A stretch of DNA of 64,000 bases from Modicisalibacter radicis (GCF_900961225.1 NZ_CAAHFN010000076.1:1-64000), one strand, 5' to 3'. Positions 1-9,374 are shown, numbered from the stretch's first letter. The notes: a model not told the origin generated them from the letters alone. A program made the numbers and translations.

Positions 1-2
1 CT

Positions 3-239
3 GCCGCCGAGGAGATCCTGCTGGTCAGCGGCGGCGCCTACGTGCGCATCAAGGGCGGCAATATCGAGCTGCATGCGCCCGGCAAGGTCACCGTCAAGGG
101 GGCGACGAAGAATTTTGGGGGGCCGACGGAGATGTATGTTGGCAAGCCGGCATTGCCCGAGGCCGATGAACCCATCTGTGTCAGTTGCTGGTTAAAAGCA
201 CTGAAGGAACAACGAGCCTTGGTCAAGGTGCAGTCATGA
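3..239 (+). CDS. vgrG: VgrG C-terminal end (T6SS spike), 5' cut by window
   Basis: The last 78 codons of a VgrG tip protein; the rest lies outside the window. The residues GGAYVRIKGGNIELHAPGKV and the following KNFGGPTEM are typical of the DUF2345 region that extends the VgrG beta-prism needle. VgrG trimers sit on the Hcp tube and carry effectors out of the cell. Its TGA stop overlaps the ATG of the DUF4123 gene (ATGA), so adaptor and spike are probably translationally coupled. The family call rests on motif recognition. How the missing 5' part is arranged cannot be seen. Confidence 0.9.
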   Translation, partial: AAEEILLVSGGAYVRIKGGNIELHAPGKVTVKGATKNFGGPTEMYVGKPALPEADEPICVSCWLKALKEQRALVKVQS

Positions 240-1123
240 GCCTAAGTGATGAAGCGTTGAAGTCACGTGTTTCTGGGTATGTACAAGGGCTGGAGGATGT
301 CGAGCGGGGCTCAGCCTCGGTCTGTGCCGTCATCGAAACCGGCCTGCTGAGTGAAGATGAGCGCAATGCGCTGTGGAAGCGCTTTAGAGGCCATCCTTGG
401 CTGCAGCAGTCCCAGTTCCAGGTGCTGCAACCTTTGGGGCCCTGGCTGTTCGACGATGATATCGAGACGCTGCTTTCCGATGTTTACCCTCTGGCGGAGC
501 GAGGCTTTCACGGGGTGCTGATTACCCATCAGCCAGTGGCCCAAGAGGCGGTGAAGTTGGGTAAACTCTGCGTCGTGAAAGACGCCAATGGCGAAGAGCA
601 GTTGCTACGTTTCTATGCGCCCAACGTCATGCCGGTTCTACATCGCTTTTCGGACATGCCTTGGTACGATCGGCTCTTCGGCAGTTTAGGGGCATGGTGG
701 TTACCTGGGCTGGACGGGTGGGAAGAATTCGCGGGTGGTTGGGAGAGCCTTGAAGGGGCGGTCGATTCCGAGGAAACGATCACGTTGACGCCCGCGTTAC
801 TGCAAGCCATCGGCAGCGACCCCATGACCCATCGAATATTGGGCGAGTTGGAGCAGTCGTCGCCAGCGTTGTTCAATACGGCATGCCCTGGTCTGCGTCT
901 GGCGATGGTGGATAAAGCCATAGAATCGGCACGCGCTTCCGGCTTTGATGACATCCAGGACTTGAGCGTCTATGCCGCGTACTGCGTGGCTTACGGGATG
1001 CAGGTAGTGGGCGAACCAGATTTCTTCCGGGCGGTCGAGATGTCCGCGCAAAGGCCGCGTTCATTGGCGGAGAACTTGAAAGCGGTCGCGTCACACAGCG
1101 TTAGCGAGGAACATCATGGATAG
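236..1123 (+). CDS. DUF4123 T6SS adaptor/chaperone
   Basis: A 295-aa protein read from the ATG at 236, which overlaps the vgrG stop by 4 bases. An upstream TTG in the same frame would lie inside vgrG and is not needed. The central part (VLQPLGPWLFDDD, then RGFHGVLITHQP and LRFYAPNVMPVL) fits the DUF4123 family. These proteins load a cognate effector onto VgrG and are normally coded between vgrG and the effector, as here. Its end overlaps the effector start by 8 bases. Family confidence is good; the partner is inferred from position. Confidence 0.85.
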   Translation: MSLSDEALKSRVSGYVQGLEDVERGSASVCAVIETGLLSEDERNALWKRFRGHPWLQQSQFQVLQPLGPWLFDDDIETLLSDVYPLAERGFHGVLITHQPVAQEAVKLGKLCVVKDANGEEQLLRFYAPNVMPVLHRFSDMPWYDRLFGSLGAWWLPGLDGWEEFAGGWESLEGAVDSEETITLTPALLQAIGSDPMTHRILGELEQSSPALFNTACPGLRLAMVDKAIESARASGFDDIQDLSVYAAYCVAYGMQVVGEPDFFRAVEMSAQRPRSLAENLKAVASHSVSEEHHG

Positions 1124-3776
1124 CCTTCTCGATCCCTTGAGTATCGGACAAGGCATTGGCGATAGACTGTCGGCGATGCCGCAGACCGATGACGACGGCA
1201 CGACGGTGGACTGTAAGAAATCGGTCAATATTCTGCCACTACGTTACAGCGCCGTTTATGCAGAAGACGACGATAGTGCTGCTCTTGCGAACGTGCCCGA
1301 GTATCAGGGCGAGCCGGTGGCAGATATCGGCCTGTCGCAGGCTAGGTATACCGCGCGCTTTCTGCGGGAAGGCTATCTCTATGTCTTGCTGAACCGCCTG
1401 GGCACGTACCGCTGGGAGCACTGCTACTACGTCTCCGCCGATGCCTTGCTCACTCGGATCAACCCCTATGAGCCGACGAGAGAGGGCGGGGGGACTCCTT
1501 ACTTCTCCATCAATGACGTGGAGGACGTATCAGAGGGGTACATGCTCTTTCTGCCGGACCCGCTGAGCGTACGAATGCTCGAACGGCTCAAGTCGAACGC
1601 CCGGCTCAGAGAGCCCCTGCAGCGCTTTGCCATCGCCGAGCTGGCGCATAGTTGTAGTGGCGAAAGTGTCATTCCGCCTACGATGCTGCAATCCCAGATA
1701 GCGGAATATGTTGGCTGGCAAGATGAGGCCGTGGGCGAGTTGTTGCAGAAACAAGCCTTTCCCTCGCTGACCGATCCGTTCGATGAAAATGCGCAGCCGG
1801 CCGATTTGAAAAACTACTGGTCGCGTTTCGAAAGCCTACAGCGAGCTTTGGATGGCCTCCAGGGCTTTGCGGTCGTCCTCGGCGATGCCATCGGCATTAC
1901 TCAGGAGCTGAACAACCACCGTAACGACGCGCTGGAACCGCTGCGGGACTGGATGGAAAAAAAGGATGCGGATGGCCTCACCAACGAGCAGCGCTTCTAT
2001 ACCTCGGAGCTAATACGAGATCTCCGCGAGAACTATGTCAAGGGACGGGTCAATGCCTTTGCGCAGAGGGACGTGACGAGTTTTAGGTCGCGTGCCGGGC
2101 TGCGGTACATGCCTCACGTGCGGGCAGTGGGCGAAGCGGAGATTGGCGGCAACAGCCAGCCGACCGCTCGCGACTACGAGCTGGCCGAGGAGTACGAGGA
2201 ACGGCAAGCGGAGATTCTCGAATCGAGCTCCCGACGGATCACGGCAGAACGTGGCGCGGAGTTTCGCCAGGAATACGATAGCCAGTATGCGCCGTTGCTG
2301 GATCAGAACGCACGGCAGGTTTTCGACGATAGCATGGCCGAGCAGTCCCGTCGCCAGGAAGCCCTCATGGCCGCCAGAGTGTCTGACCACCTCGCCTGGC
2401 TTCGTGGCGCACCCTTTCTCGATGCGCTGGATTATTACGACTCGCGTGAGCCGATCTGGGGCTGGGCCTACAGCATTCAGGTCGTGCAGGCCACGGTAGG
2501 GATGGAGGGCACCGGAGAGGGCGCTGCGCTGCTGGATCAGTGGTGGCGCGACATGAACATGAACGATCGCTCGAATCTTGCCTGGGCGGTCTACTGTCTC
2601 AATCAGTACGATATCCGCCGCGCCGGCCAACAGGATATCGAGTCGTTTCGTGCCAAGGACACACAGGTCGCCGATACCGACGACAGTTGGATGGGGCCCG
2701 AACCTCAGAACATCCTGCAAGGGTTCAAGCACCTCACCACGGCGTTCAATACGGCCAACGCGGCGCTGGAGGGCGAGACACCCGACTGGTTCCGTTCGAA
2801 CCGGCTGGGCGTCACCATGGCCTGGTATACCCAGTTCATGAAAGGGTTCTTCGAAAAGGCGCGCAGCGAGACCATGGACCGAACCACGCTGCGGATTTCC
2901 CTTGGATTGATGCGGGCGCAGCTTGCCCGACATGCCGCGCAGATCGGCGTCAACCGCCGCTGGTTCAGCAAGGGCTCGGCACGTGAGCTCGCCAAGGCCA
3001 AACGCTTATTGTCACGAGACATGCAAGCGGCGCTGGAGGGCAACGGCAGCCAGTTCATGCAGTTCCGGCTGGGCGTGGCGGTCGCGATCATCGAAAGCTA
3101 TGCGCTCTACCAGACGCTCTCCAAGCAGGACAAGGATGCGCGTGATTACACCAAGATAGCGGGCGCCTTCGTGCTCGTGGCCAGCGCCATCGCGGACACG
3201 GCGGCGTCCAGCATCAATATGGTCATGGTGATGGGGAAATACCATTCGACGGATGTCGGCAGGGCCGCTCAATTCCGTCTGGGCGGTTTCTCGTTCTGGG
3301 GCGGGATGCTGGCGTCGGTGGGGGCATTGTTTTCAGCGATAGATGATCTGCAAGAGTTCGCTGTTCAAGTGAAGAAAGATAATACCATCCTTATTTTTGC
3401 GTATGGCGCAAGATTTTTAGCTAACGTGGGTATAGCTATTCTCGGTACGGCAGTAACACTGGCGTCATCCGCCGCCTTTTTGTCTCATGTTGCGCAGCAG
3501 GGCAAAACCGCGCTGGCGAGACAGTTGGCCGCTTTGCTGGCGCCACTGGCTCGCTCCCTGGCCACGGCTGCCATCCGTGGTGTGATGTTGGCCGGTTTTG
3601 CCATGGTCTCCTGGGCAGGCATCATTCTGACGATCGGGTTCTGGGTTTTCGGCGACGATGCGCTGGAGGCGTGGTGTAAACGCTGTGCCTTTACCACGGA
3701 AGGCGCTCCCGACTATTACGCTGACTACGCCGAAGAGGTCGGCGCCTTTCACCAGGCTTTACAGGACGTGACCTGA
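1116..3776 (+). CDS. VasX-like T6SS membrane effector 1
   Basis: An 886-aa protein starting inside the DUF4123 gene. Residues about 35-190 resemble the VasX N-terminal region (ILPLRYSAV, then YTARFLREGYLYVLLNRLG, then a SEGYMLFLPDP-type segment). A long helical, charged middle follows. From about residue 690 come several hydrophobic stretches (FVLVASAIADTAASSINMVM; FWGGMLASVGALFSAI; ILIFAYGARFLANVGIAILG; MLAGFAMVSWAGIILTIGFW), as expected for a colicin-like pore former. It ends in a short Cys-containing tail (LEAWCKRC). Bases about 3340-3460, coding one membrane segment, are much more AT-rich than the surroundings. Pore formation in the target inner membrane is inferred from the family; no catalytic motif is visible. 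Confidence 0.75.
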   Translation: MDSLLDPLSIGQGIGDRLSAMPQTDDDGTTVDCKKSVNILPLRYSAVYAEDDDSAALANVPEYQGEPVADIGLSQARYTARFLREGYLYVLLNRLGTYRWEHCYYVSADALLTRINPYEPTREGGGTPYFSINDVEDVSEGYMLFLPDPLSVRMLERLKSNARLREPLQRFAIAELAHSCSGESVIPPTMLQSQIAEYVGWQDEAVGELLQKQAFPSLTDPFDENAQPADLKNYWSRFESLQRALDGLQGFAVVLGDAIGITQELNNHRNDALEPLRDWMEKKDADGLTNEQRFYTSELIRDLRENYVKGRVNAFAQRDVTSFRSRAGLRYMPHVRAVGEAEIGGNSQPTARDYELAEEYEERQAEILESSSRRITAERGAEFRQEYDSQYAPLLDQNARQVFDDSMAEQSRRQEALMAARVSDHLAWLRGAPFLDALDYYDSREPIWGWAYSIQVVQATVGMEGTGEGAALLDQWWRDMNMNDRSNLAWAVYCLNQYDIRRAGQQDIESFRAKDTQVADTDDSWMGPEPQNILQGFKHLTTAFNTANAALEGETPDWFRSNRLGVTMAWYTQFMKGFFEKARSETMDRTTLRISLGLMRAQLARHAAQIGVNRRWFSKGSARELAKAKRLLSRDMQAALEGNGSQFMQFRLGVAVAIIESYALYQTLSKQDKDARDYTKIAGAFVLVASAIADTAASSINMVMVMGKYHSTDVGRAAQFRLGGFSFWGGMLASVGALFSAIDDLQEFAVQVKKDNTILIFAYGARFLANVGIAILGTAVTLASSAAFLSHVAQQGKTALARQLAALLAPLARSLATAAIRGVMLAGFAMVSWAGIILTIGFWVFGDDALEAWCKRCAFTTEGAPDYYADYAEEVGAFHQALQDVT

Positions 3777-4774
3777 TGTATTTCGTTGAGTGGCTGATGC
3801 GCCGCACCCTGACGGCGAGCAAGAAGGATATCACCGGGTTCGAGGGTGATATGAAGCAGTTCGAGAAGACGACCGAGAAGTACGGTAAGCAGTATCGCGG
3901 AATGCAGGAGCGGCAGGTCAGCGACGCGCCATCCGATGCACGCTCTATCTACAAGATGAACGACACCTATATGGATGTCAGAACCTTCTTTGATGAGTGG
4001 CGGGGGGGGGGGTTGTTGGGTCTAAGTCCTCTATTGTTAGGCTTGTTTTTTTTTCCATATTTCTTATTGGGGCTGAGCAGTATTTTTTGGACTGGAGTGA
4101 TGCCTAATACGGGTAGGTCCGCTGAGACTATAGACTATTTGGCAACAGTAGGTACGTGGGGTCTATGGTTGATTATGGTGGCTGCATTTGCATATCTCTT
4201 CTGGATATTCCGCATGGAGTGTCTGGTTCAGCGGCATATCGTGGTTCGCTTCAATCGCAAGACGCGTAAGATCTATATCAATCGGCCCAGCTTCGCCGGT
4301 GGCAATAAAGTCTACGACTGGGACGACGTGATCGCCTCGGTCGACCCTGACGATCAGGTGGTGACCAAGAAGCGCAAGCGGGAAATCCTGATGCTGTTCT
4401 TCTTCAAGCAGCGCACCGGTGCGCAGTATCATGACGTGGTCTTTCTCGGGGCGCCGCTGCGCAGCGACCATGAGCTCTATGCGCTATGGGAGTACATTCG
4501 TCGCTATATGGAAGAGGGGCCGGATAGCATTCCCAAACCCAACTGCATTCCCCGTTTTCCCTGGCCGTGGCGATCGCTGCTGGCCCCCTGGAGTTTTCTC
4601 GAGAACAAATGGGCCGCGGCGCCCTGGAGCCCGCGCATGATCGCGCTGGTGCTGATCGCTTCGCCGGTCATGCTGCTTCACGCGGTGGCGCACTGGTGTT
4701 CGCTGCTGCTGTGCTGGCCGGTGTACTGGCCGCGTCAGCTGCGTCGGGAAAGCACGGCCTCCGAGCCGGTGTGA
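3776..4774 (+). CDS. Candidate immunity membrane protein, copy 1 (DUF6708-like)
   Basis: A 332-aa protein whose ATG shares one base with the effector stop (TGATG), which implies coupled translation. The polar N-terminus (about residues 1-77) is followed by two membrane segments (about 80-105 and 125-147), then a soluble part with VVRFNRKTRKIYINRP and YDWDDV, and a hydrophobic stretch near the C-terminus. The pattern resembles DUF6708-type proteins found beside T6SS effectors. Protection against effector 1 is inferred from coupling and topology. An 11-base G tract sits at codons 76-79, just before the membrane region, and keeps the frame open. The membrane region is AT-rich and differs strongly from copy 2, while the flanks are nearly identical. 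Confidence 0.65.
   Translation: MYFVEWLMRRTLTASKKDITGFEGDMKQFEKTTEKYGKQYRGMQERQVSDAPSDARSIYKMNDTYMDVRTFFDEWRGGGLLGLSPLLLGLFFFPYFLLGLSSIFWTGVMPNTGRSAETIDYLATVGTWGLWLIMVAAFAYLFWIFRMECLVQRHIVVRFNRKTRKIYINRPSFAGGNKVYDWDDVIASVDPDDQVVTKKRKREILMLFFFKQRTGAQYHDVVFLGAPLRSDHELYALWEYIRRYMEEGPDSIPKPNCIPRFPWPWRSLLAPWSFLENKWAAAPWSPRMIALVLIASPVMLLHAVAHWCSLLLCWPVYWPRQLRRESTASEPV
4002..4012 (+). repeat. Poly-G tract (G11) in immunity copy 1
   Basis: Eleven consecutive G in the reading frame, directly before the first membrane segment. At this length the frame is open (R-G-G-G-L-L). Tracts of this kind slip during replication. The paralogous copy has 8 G at the same place and is out of frame. Confidence 0.9.
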
Positions 4775-4778
4775 GGGA

Positions 4779-4910
4779 ATGTTCGGCGATGACGCGCTCG
4801 AGGCGTGGTGCAAGCGCTGTGTCTTTACCACCGAGAGCGAGCCCGATCATTACGCCGACTATGCGGAAGAAGTCGGTGCCTTTCACCAGGCCTTACAGGA
4901 CGTGACCTGA
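4779..4910 (+). pseudogene. Orphan 43-codon effector tail
   Basis: An in-frame ATG stretch of 43 codons that repeats the last 42 residues of effector 1, starting MFGDDALEAWCKRC and ending HQALQDVT, with a few substitutions. The rest of an effector is absent. It keeps the TGATG overlap with the next immunity copy. It is either a scar of the duplication or the remainder of a displaced effector whose toxic part was lost. The ATG has no convincing ribosome binding site, so it may serve only as an acceptor for recombination. Confidence 0.8.
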
Positions 4911-5922
4911 TGTATTTCGTTGAGTGGCTGATGCGCCGCACCCTGACGGCGAGCAAGAAGGATATCACCGGCTTCGAGGGTGATATGAAGCAGTTCGAGA
5001 AGGCGACCGAGAAATACGACAAGCAGTATCGGGGCATGCAGGAACGGCAGGTCAGCGACGCGCCATCCGATGCACGCTCCATCTACAAGATGAATGATAC
5101 CTATATGGATGTCAGGACTTTCTTCGATGAATGGAGGGGGGGGTATTGTTGGGGCTTTCGCCTTTGCTGCTAGGGTTGGTTATCTTTCCTATTCTTATTC
5201 TTCCGGGCCTGACCAATATTTTGTTTACTGGTGTGGTTGCTGAGGCGGGTCGAGCAGCAAGTTTTGGGGATTACGTTGGTGTGGTGGGTCTTTGGTGTAT
5301 CTGGTTTGTGATGCTGGCTGCATTTTGGTACCTCTTCTGGATATTCCGCATGGAGTGTCTGGTCCAGCGCCATATCGTGGTCCGTTTCAATCGCAAGACG
5401 CGTAAGATCTACATCAACCGCCCCAATTTTGCCGGTGGCAATCAGGTCTATGACTGGGACGACGTGGTGGCCTCGGTCGATCCCGACGATCAGGTGGTGA
5501 CCAAGAAGCGCAAGCGCGAAATCCTGATGCTGTTCTTCTTCAAGCAGCGCACCGGTGCCGAGTATCACGACGTGGTCTTTCTCGGGGCGCCGTTGCGCAG
5601 CGATCACGAACTCTATGCGCTGTGGGAGTACATCCGCCGCTACATGGAGGAGGGGCCGGAAAGCATCCCCAAACCCAAGTGCATTCCCCGTTTTCCCTGG
5701 CCGTGGCGCTCGCTGCTGGCCCCCTGGAGTTTTCTGGAGAACAAGTGGGCAGCCGCGCCCTGGAGCCCGCGCATGATCGCGCTGGTGCTGATCGCTTCGC
5801 CGGTCATGCTGATTCACGCGGTGGCGCACTGGTGTTCGTTGCTGTTGTGCTGGCCGGTTTATTGGCCGCGTCAGCTGCGTCGGGAAAGCACGGCATCCGG
5901 AGTGACGCCGGCCGGCCGTTGA
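4910..5922 (+). pseudogene. Candidate immunity protein, copy 2, frameshifted in a G tract
   Basis: A second copy of the 332-aa immunity-type gene. The first part reads MYFVEWLMRRTLTASKK and continues to residue 78, then goes out of frame at an 8-base G tract and stops at 5173. The other frame resumes at the tract (LLGLSPLLLGL) and continues to the stop at 5922. One added G would restore a full protein. The two membrane segments differ from copy 1 (LVIFPILILPGL instead of LFFFPYFLLGL), while the flanking parts are almost the same. The C-terminus runs into the vgrG scar at 5904. It could be a phase-off gene, a decayed copy or a sequencing error in the homopolymer. Confidence 0.7.
5136..5143 (+). 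repeat. Poly-G tract (G8) in immunity copy 2
   Basis: Eight G at the position where copy 1 has eleven. Eleven minus eight would be in frame, but here the base before the tract is A instead of C and the sequence after it differs, so 9 G are needed to join the upstream frame to LLGLSP. Confidence 0.85.
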
Positions 5923-5933
5923 TCACCGGCCGG
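5904..5933 (+). pseudogene. VgrG scar (10 codons)
   Basis: Read in the frame of base 5904, these bases give DAGRPLITGR, which matches [10 protein letters not shown] in the vgrG fragment ending at 9591. It lies directly between immunity copy 2 and the truncated effector 2, where a recombination joint would be expected. The match is short but the residues are diagnostic of the VgrG core. Confidence 0.6.
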
Positions 5934-5950
5934 CCTGCATCCTGCGCTGT

Positions 5951-8415
5951 ATGCGACTCGGCTACTTTTATCTGCATTTCCCGAGCGGCGACGCCGAAGG
6001 TGTCAGATGGCGCAAGTATGCTGTCACCAGCGACAGCAACTTCATTCCCCTGCCGCTCGACGGCCAAGCGGCCCCAGGCATGGAAAAAGCGAGGCCTGTC
6101 GTAGATCCAGCGACTGGCAGATGGCCCGCTGTGTCACCATCAGCCGGCCCGAGCAGGTCACCCAGGCCTGGCTAGTGTTCTCGGACACCGATTGGAATGA
6201 CAGCATCCGCGCCGAGGTCGAGCGCGACCCATCGGCACGCATGCAGTTTCTCAATCCTTCTCTCTGTATCTCCCCGGCAGCGAGTCAGCCCCACACCGCA
6301 CCGCTCTCGGCACTGACGGAGTGGGTCAGCGAATACCGGCCCAATACGACCCAGAGCTTTCGCAACACGGTGGCCGATCAGGACGATCCTCAAAACACCG
6401 CCACCTTCGAATCCGTCTATCCGTTCCACTGGCGCGCCTTCGAGGCCGAGGACCTGATCGAAACGGCCGAGCGAAAATCGCAGGGGCGATCCATTATCTT
6501 CGCCACGCACGACCCGCGCGGTATCACCGTCGAGCTCAACGCCGAGCAGATTCAGGCGGTGGCGGCGTCGCTGCAGCGGCATAGCTGGCGCATCACGTCC
6601 TGGGAGGGAATACAGGCCATCAAGGCTGCCGTCATGCGGCCCTCTCAGCAGCAGCGGCTGGGCGACGATGTCATCGGTATGCTGCAAGACGATCTTGATG
6701 CCGCCAGGTCGGGGCTTGACTTGGCCAAGGGAGAGAATTCCGAGGGCAATCGCCAGATCATCGATTACTACGAAGAACAAATCGCCACGCTCGAAAGGCA
6801 GATTCATGATCGTATCAAAGACCCGGAAATCCTCGAAAAGCGGGGCGAGCTGGCCTGGCAACGCACACGTAACCAACACCTCGGCCTGATCGAACTGGAT
6901 ACCACCGAGTATCTGCGGCTATCTGACGAGGCCATCAAAAAGGACATCCAGCAGACCGTACTCGCCGATCTCGAGACGGCTCAAACAGAGATTCATGTGC
7001 CGCTCTCCCAAGATCACGCCACCTGGCTACAGACCGATGATCTCAAGTGTCGCTTCCGATGCGACTATCGACAGGACGACCTGGACGCCGGCAACGCCTA
7101 CACGCACCATTTCATCGAATGCATCGAGGATGCCGCGGACCGGGGCGAGTGCGACGAGGTCATCCAGCAGTGGGCGAGCCAGGGGAATCTGGACGATCCC
7201 TCGAACCTCCTGCTGCGCGCTTTGACCCTGAATCAGGATACGCATGCGGTCGTCATCAACGACCTGGCCAAGACACCGATTACTACCGGCAATGCCTACA
7301 CCATTCTCAAGCGACTCAACGATACCTGGCGGGCCAGCCGAAAACACATGCTGAACCCCGAGGTCAGCGAGAACACGGCCAAGAACGCCTTCGCCCGGCT
7401 GATTCATCAGACCGGTGCGCCGGTGGCCAAGTTCCTCTCCCGCCAGATCGACTCGGCCGCCATGAACCTTTATTTGGCGGCCGCCATGCTCGGCAACGAG
7501 AAACTGATGATCCAGCGCCCCCTGGCGGGCACGCCGGAACAGCAACTGGCCTTCATGGCGGCAAAGATGCGCGCGCAGATTCCCCGTAACAAGCGCCCCA
7601 GTCAGCGCCAGATGGAACGGATCATGAGAAGCTGGCTGGCGGCGGGCGGGGACGAGCCCGTGCTGCGGGTTCCCCATGTCGTCCTGCTCGACGACACAAT
7701 GTTGCGACAGGTGGCCGATGGCCCGGGGTCAGGCGGCGCCGCCCAGGCCAGATTGCTGAGAACCCAGCGCCCCCTCATGTTGACCCCGGACAATATTCGT
7801 GACACCGCCCTGCCACGCTTCCAGGCGTGGACCAATGGCGATATGCGGGTTGCCGCGGTGGGGCTGCTGTTCAGCACGGTATCGACCCTGTTCGCGCAAG
7901 ACGCCATGAAGCAGGCAAACGTGTTCACCGACGAGGAAGCCACCGGACGCTTCGTGGCGTGTAGTGCCGGTTTGATTGGCGGTGTGCTGAGTGCAACGGA
8001 AACCGGCATTCAGCGGTTCGAAGCCGTGCGAGGGATCGATGAAATGACCAAAACCAAATTTGGCTTTCGTTGGACGGGGCGTTTTCTGGGTGCAGGCGCG
8101 GCTTGGGGATTTGCGTATTATGATTTTCAGGAGACAGTTGAAAACTACAATAAGGGAAATTTTTTCATGGCTGCTTTGTATGGTTTTTCAACTGGAGTTA
8201 ATACATTGCTAGGTTTTATGTCGATCTTTACCCGTTTTCTCGCCGGTGGAGCCGGGGTTATCTTTTTGATCGCACTGGGCATCGCCCTGTTGATCGAGTC
8301 CTTCCAGGACAGCGCGGCGCAGACCTGGCTCAGGCACTGCTTCTATGGCAGCGACGAACGCTGGCCCGATATCGGGACCAGTGACAAGGAACTCCGACAA
8401 GTACTGGTGGGCTGA
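5951..8415 (+). pseudogene. VasX-like T6SS effector 2, 5'-truncated and frameshifted
   Basis: Reading from 5951 gives MRLGYFYLHFPSGD, which lines up with residues 83-90 of effector 1 (LREGYLYV), so about 80 N-terminal residues are missing. At the A5 run at 6084-6088 the frame changes. One more A would join MEK to SEACRRSSDW, and the rest is open to 8415. Residues after the joint (ISRPEQVTQAWLVFSDTDW) continue the VasX N-terminal region. The middle is helical. Hydrophobic segments follow from about base 7840 on, and the end (AAQTWLRHCFYG) recalls the tail of effector 1. Bases about 8105-8225 are AT-rich. An intact ATG at 6007 exists in the second frame, but its first 25 residues look like out-of-frame noise. 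It is probably an inactive donor module. Confidence 0.7.
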
Positions 8416-8417
8416 TC

Positions 8418-9374
8418 ATGAACAAGGTGCAGCACAAGATCCTCGAGGCGGTTGGCGTCTACCGTCATGGTCGGCTGACGTATTCGACGTTTTCCCGGGA
8501 ACATACCTTCGATATCAAGCAAGCGCAGACGACGCCCGAGGTGCCGGCCTCGGTGTTTGCCAGGCGGAATAACTGTCTGGTGCTGGCAAATGCCTGGTTT
8601 CGGGAAAGTGGTATGTACCTCTCTTGGGGAACGCTGGGAGGGACCGTGCTTTTGGCTATATTCATGTATCTGGCCTTGATAATGCCATGGCTTTCTGAAG
8701 TCGAGATTGGTGTTTCAGGTGGGCTTCTTTTAGTATTTTTTTTAATTCTTGGCATATTTTTTTCTTATCCGCTTTTATTTTCTGCAAAAAGCGAGCTCAA
8801 GCTTCAAGGGTTGCGATACGTTATCTTCAATACCCACTCGAAAAACGTCCATTTCGTTAGCGACGTCGATTTCCAGCCGAGAAGCTGTCGTTGGGACGAA
8901 TGCACCTTCTGCATCGCCTATTCGGCAGGTAGTATCGAAGGCTATTACTATGTGCTCAAGGGTTACTTGTTAAATGAGGATGGCAGCGTCAAGGACAGCT
9001 TCTCGTTCGATGACTACCATCATATGACGTCGAATAGCGATAAAGCCCGCCAATCGATGATCGGCGACCTCTCGGCACGCTTCGAATACGTGCGACGCTG
9101 CATGGAAGAGGGGGGCGATTCGGTAGAGCCCGTTCCGGTGTCGCTCGGCCTGAAACCTAGCCTAGGGGAGGCCGCGGAATATCTGTTCCCGGGCGCCCGA
9201 GGCTCGACGAGACTGACATTTCATATCGTCTACTCGATTATACGCACACTGCTACTGCCCTTTGTGGGAGTACAAGTCGTGGGCCACTACTTCTTCTGCC
9301 GCTATTGTCGCTTACCGCAGTGGCCCCAGGCCGTGATCGATGAGTGCGGGGAAGAGATTTTTCCAAAGCGATGA
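8418..9374 (+). CDS. Candidate immunity membrane protein for effector 2
   Basis: A 318-aa protein starting 2 bases after the effector 2 stop. It has a soluble N-terminus, two membrane segments ([20 protein letters not shown] and [20 protein letters not shown]), a soluble domain with [18 protein letters not shown], a segment [20 protein letters not shown] close to RRYMEEGPDSIPKP of copy 1, and a hydrophobic C-terminal stretch. Architecture and position match the other immunity-type genes, although most of the sequence has diverged. The membrane part (about 8640-8790) is AT-rich. Its function is inferred. It remains intact although its effector is broken. Confidence 0.6.
   Translation: MNKVQHKILEAVGVYRHGRLTYSTFSREHTFDIKQAQTTPEVPASVFARRNNCLVLANAWFRESGMYLSWGTLGGTVLLAIFMYLALIMPWLSEVEIGVSGGLLLVFFLILGIFFSYPLLFSAKSELKLQGLRYVIFNTHSKNVHFVSDVDFQPRSCRWDECTFCIAYSAGSIEGYYYVLKGYLLNEDGSVKDSFSFDDYHHMTSNSDKARQSMIGDLSARFEYVRRCMEEGGDSVEPVPVSLGLKPSLGEAAEYLFPGARGSTRLTFHIVYSIIRTLLLPFVGVQVVGHYFFCRYCRLPQWPQAVIDECGEEIFPKR

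Larger units (their letters stand above)
3647..5899 (+). repeat. Tandem duplication of effector tail plus immunity gene
   Basis: Two adjacent units of about 1.1 kb. Unit 1 runs from about 3647 (effector codons for FGDDALEAW) to about 4765; unit 2 runs from 4779 to about 5899. Both contain the last 42 effector codons, the TGATG junction and a complete immunity gene, and both end at the codons for RRESTAS. They are nearly identical except for the membrane-coding part (about 4009-4190 against 5137-5330). Boundaries were read by eye. Confidence 0.85.

Noticed and set aside
6007..6090. ATG at 6007 as the true start of effector 2
   Set aside because: Residues up to the A5 run look like out-of-frame translation, whereas the other frame continues the VasX-like sequence (RLGYFYLHFP).
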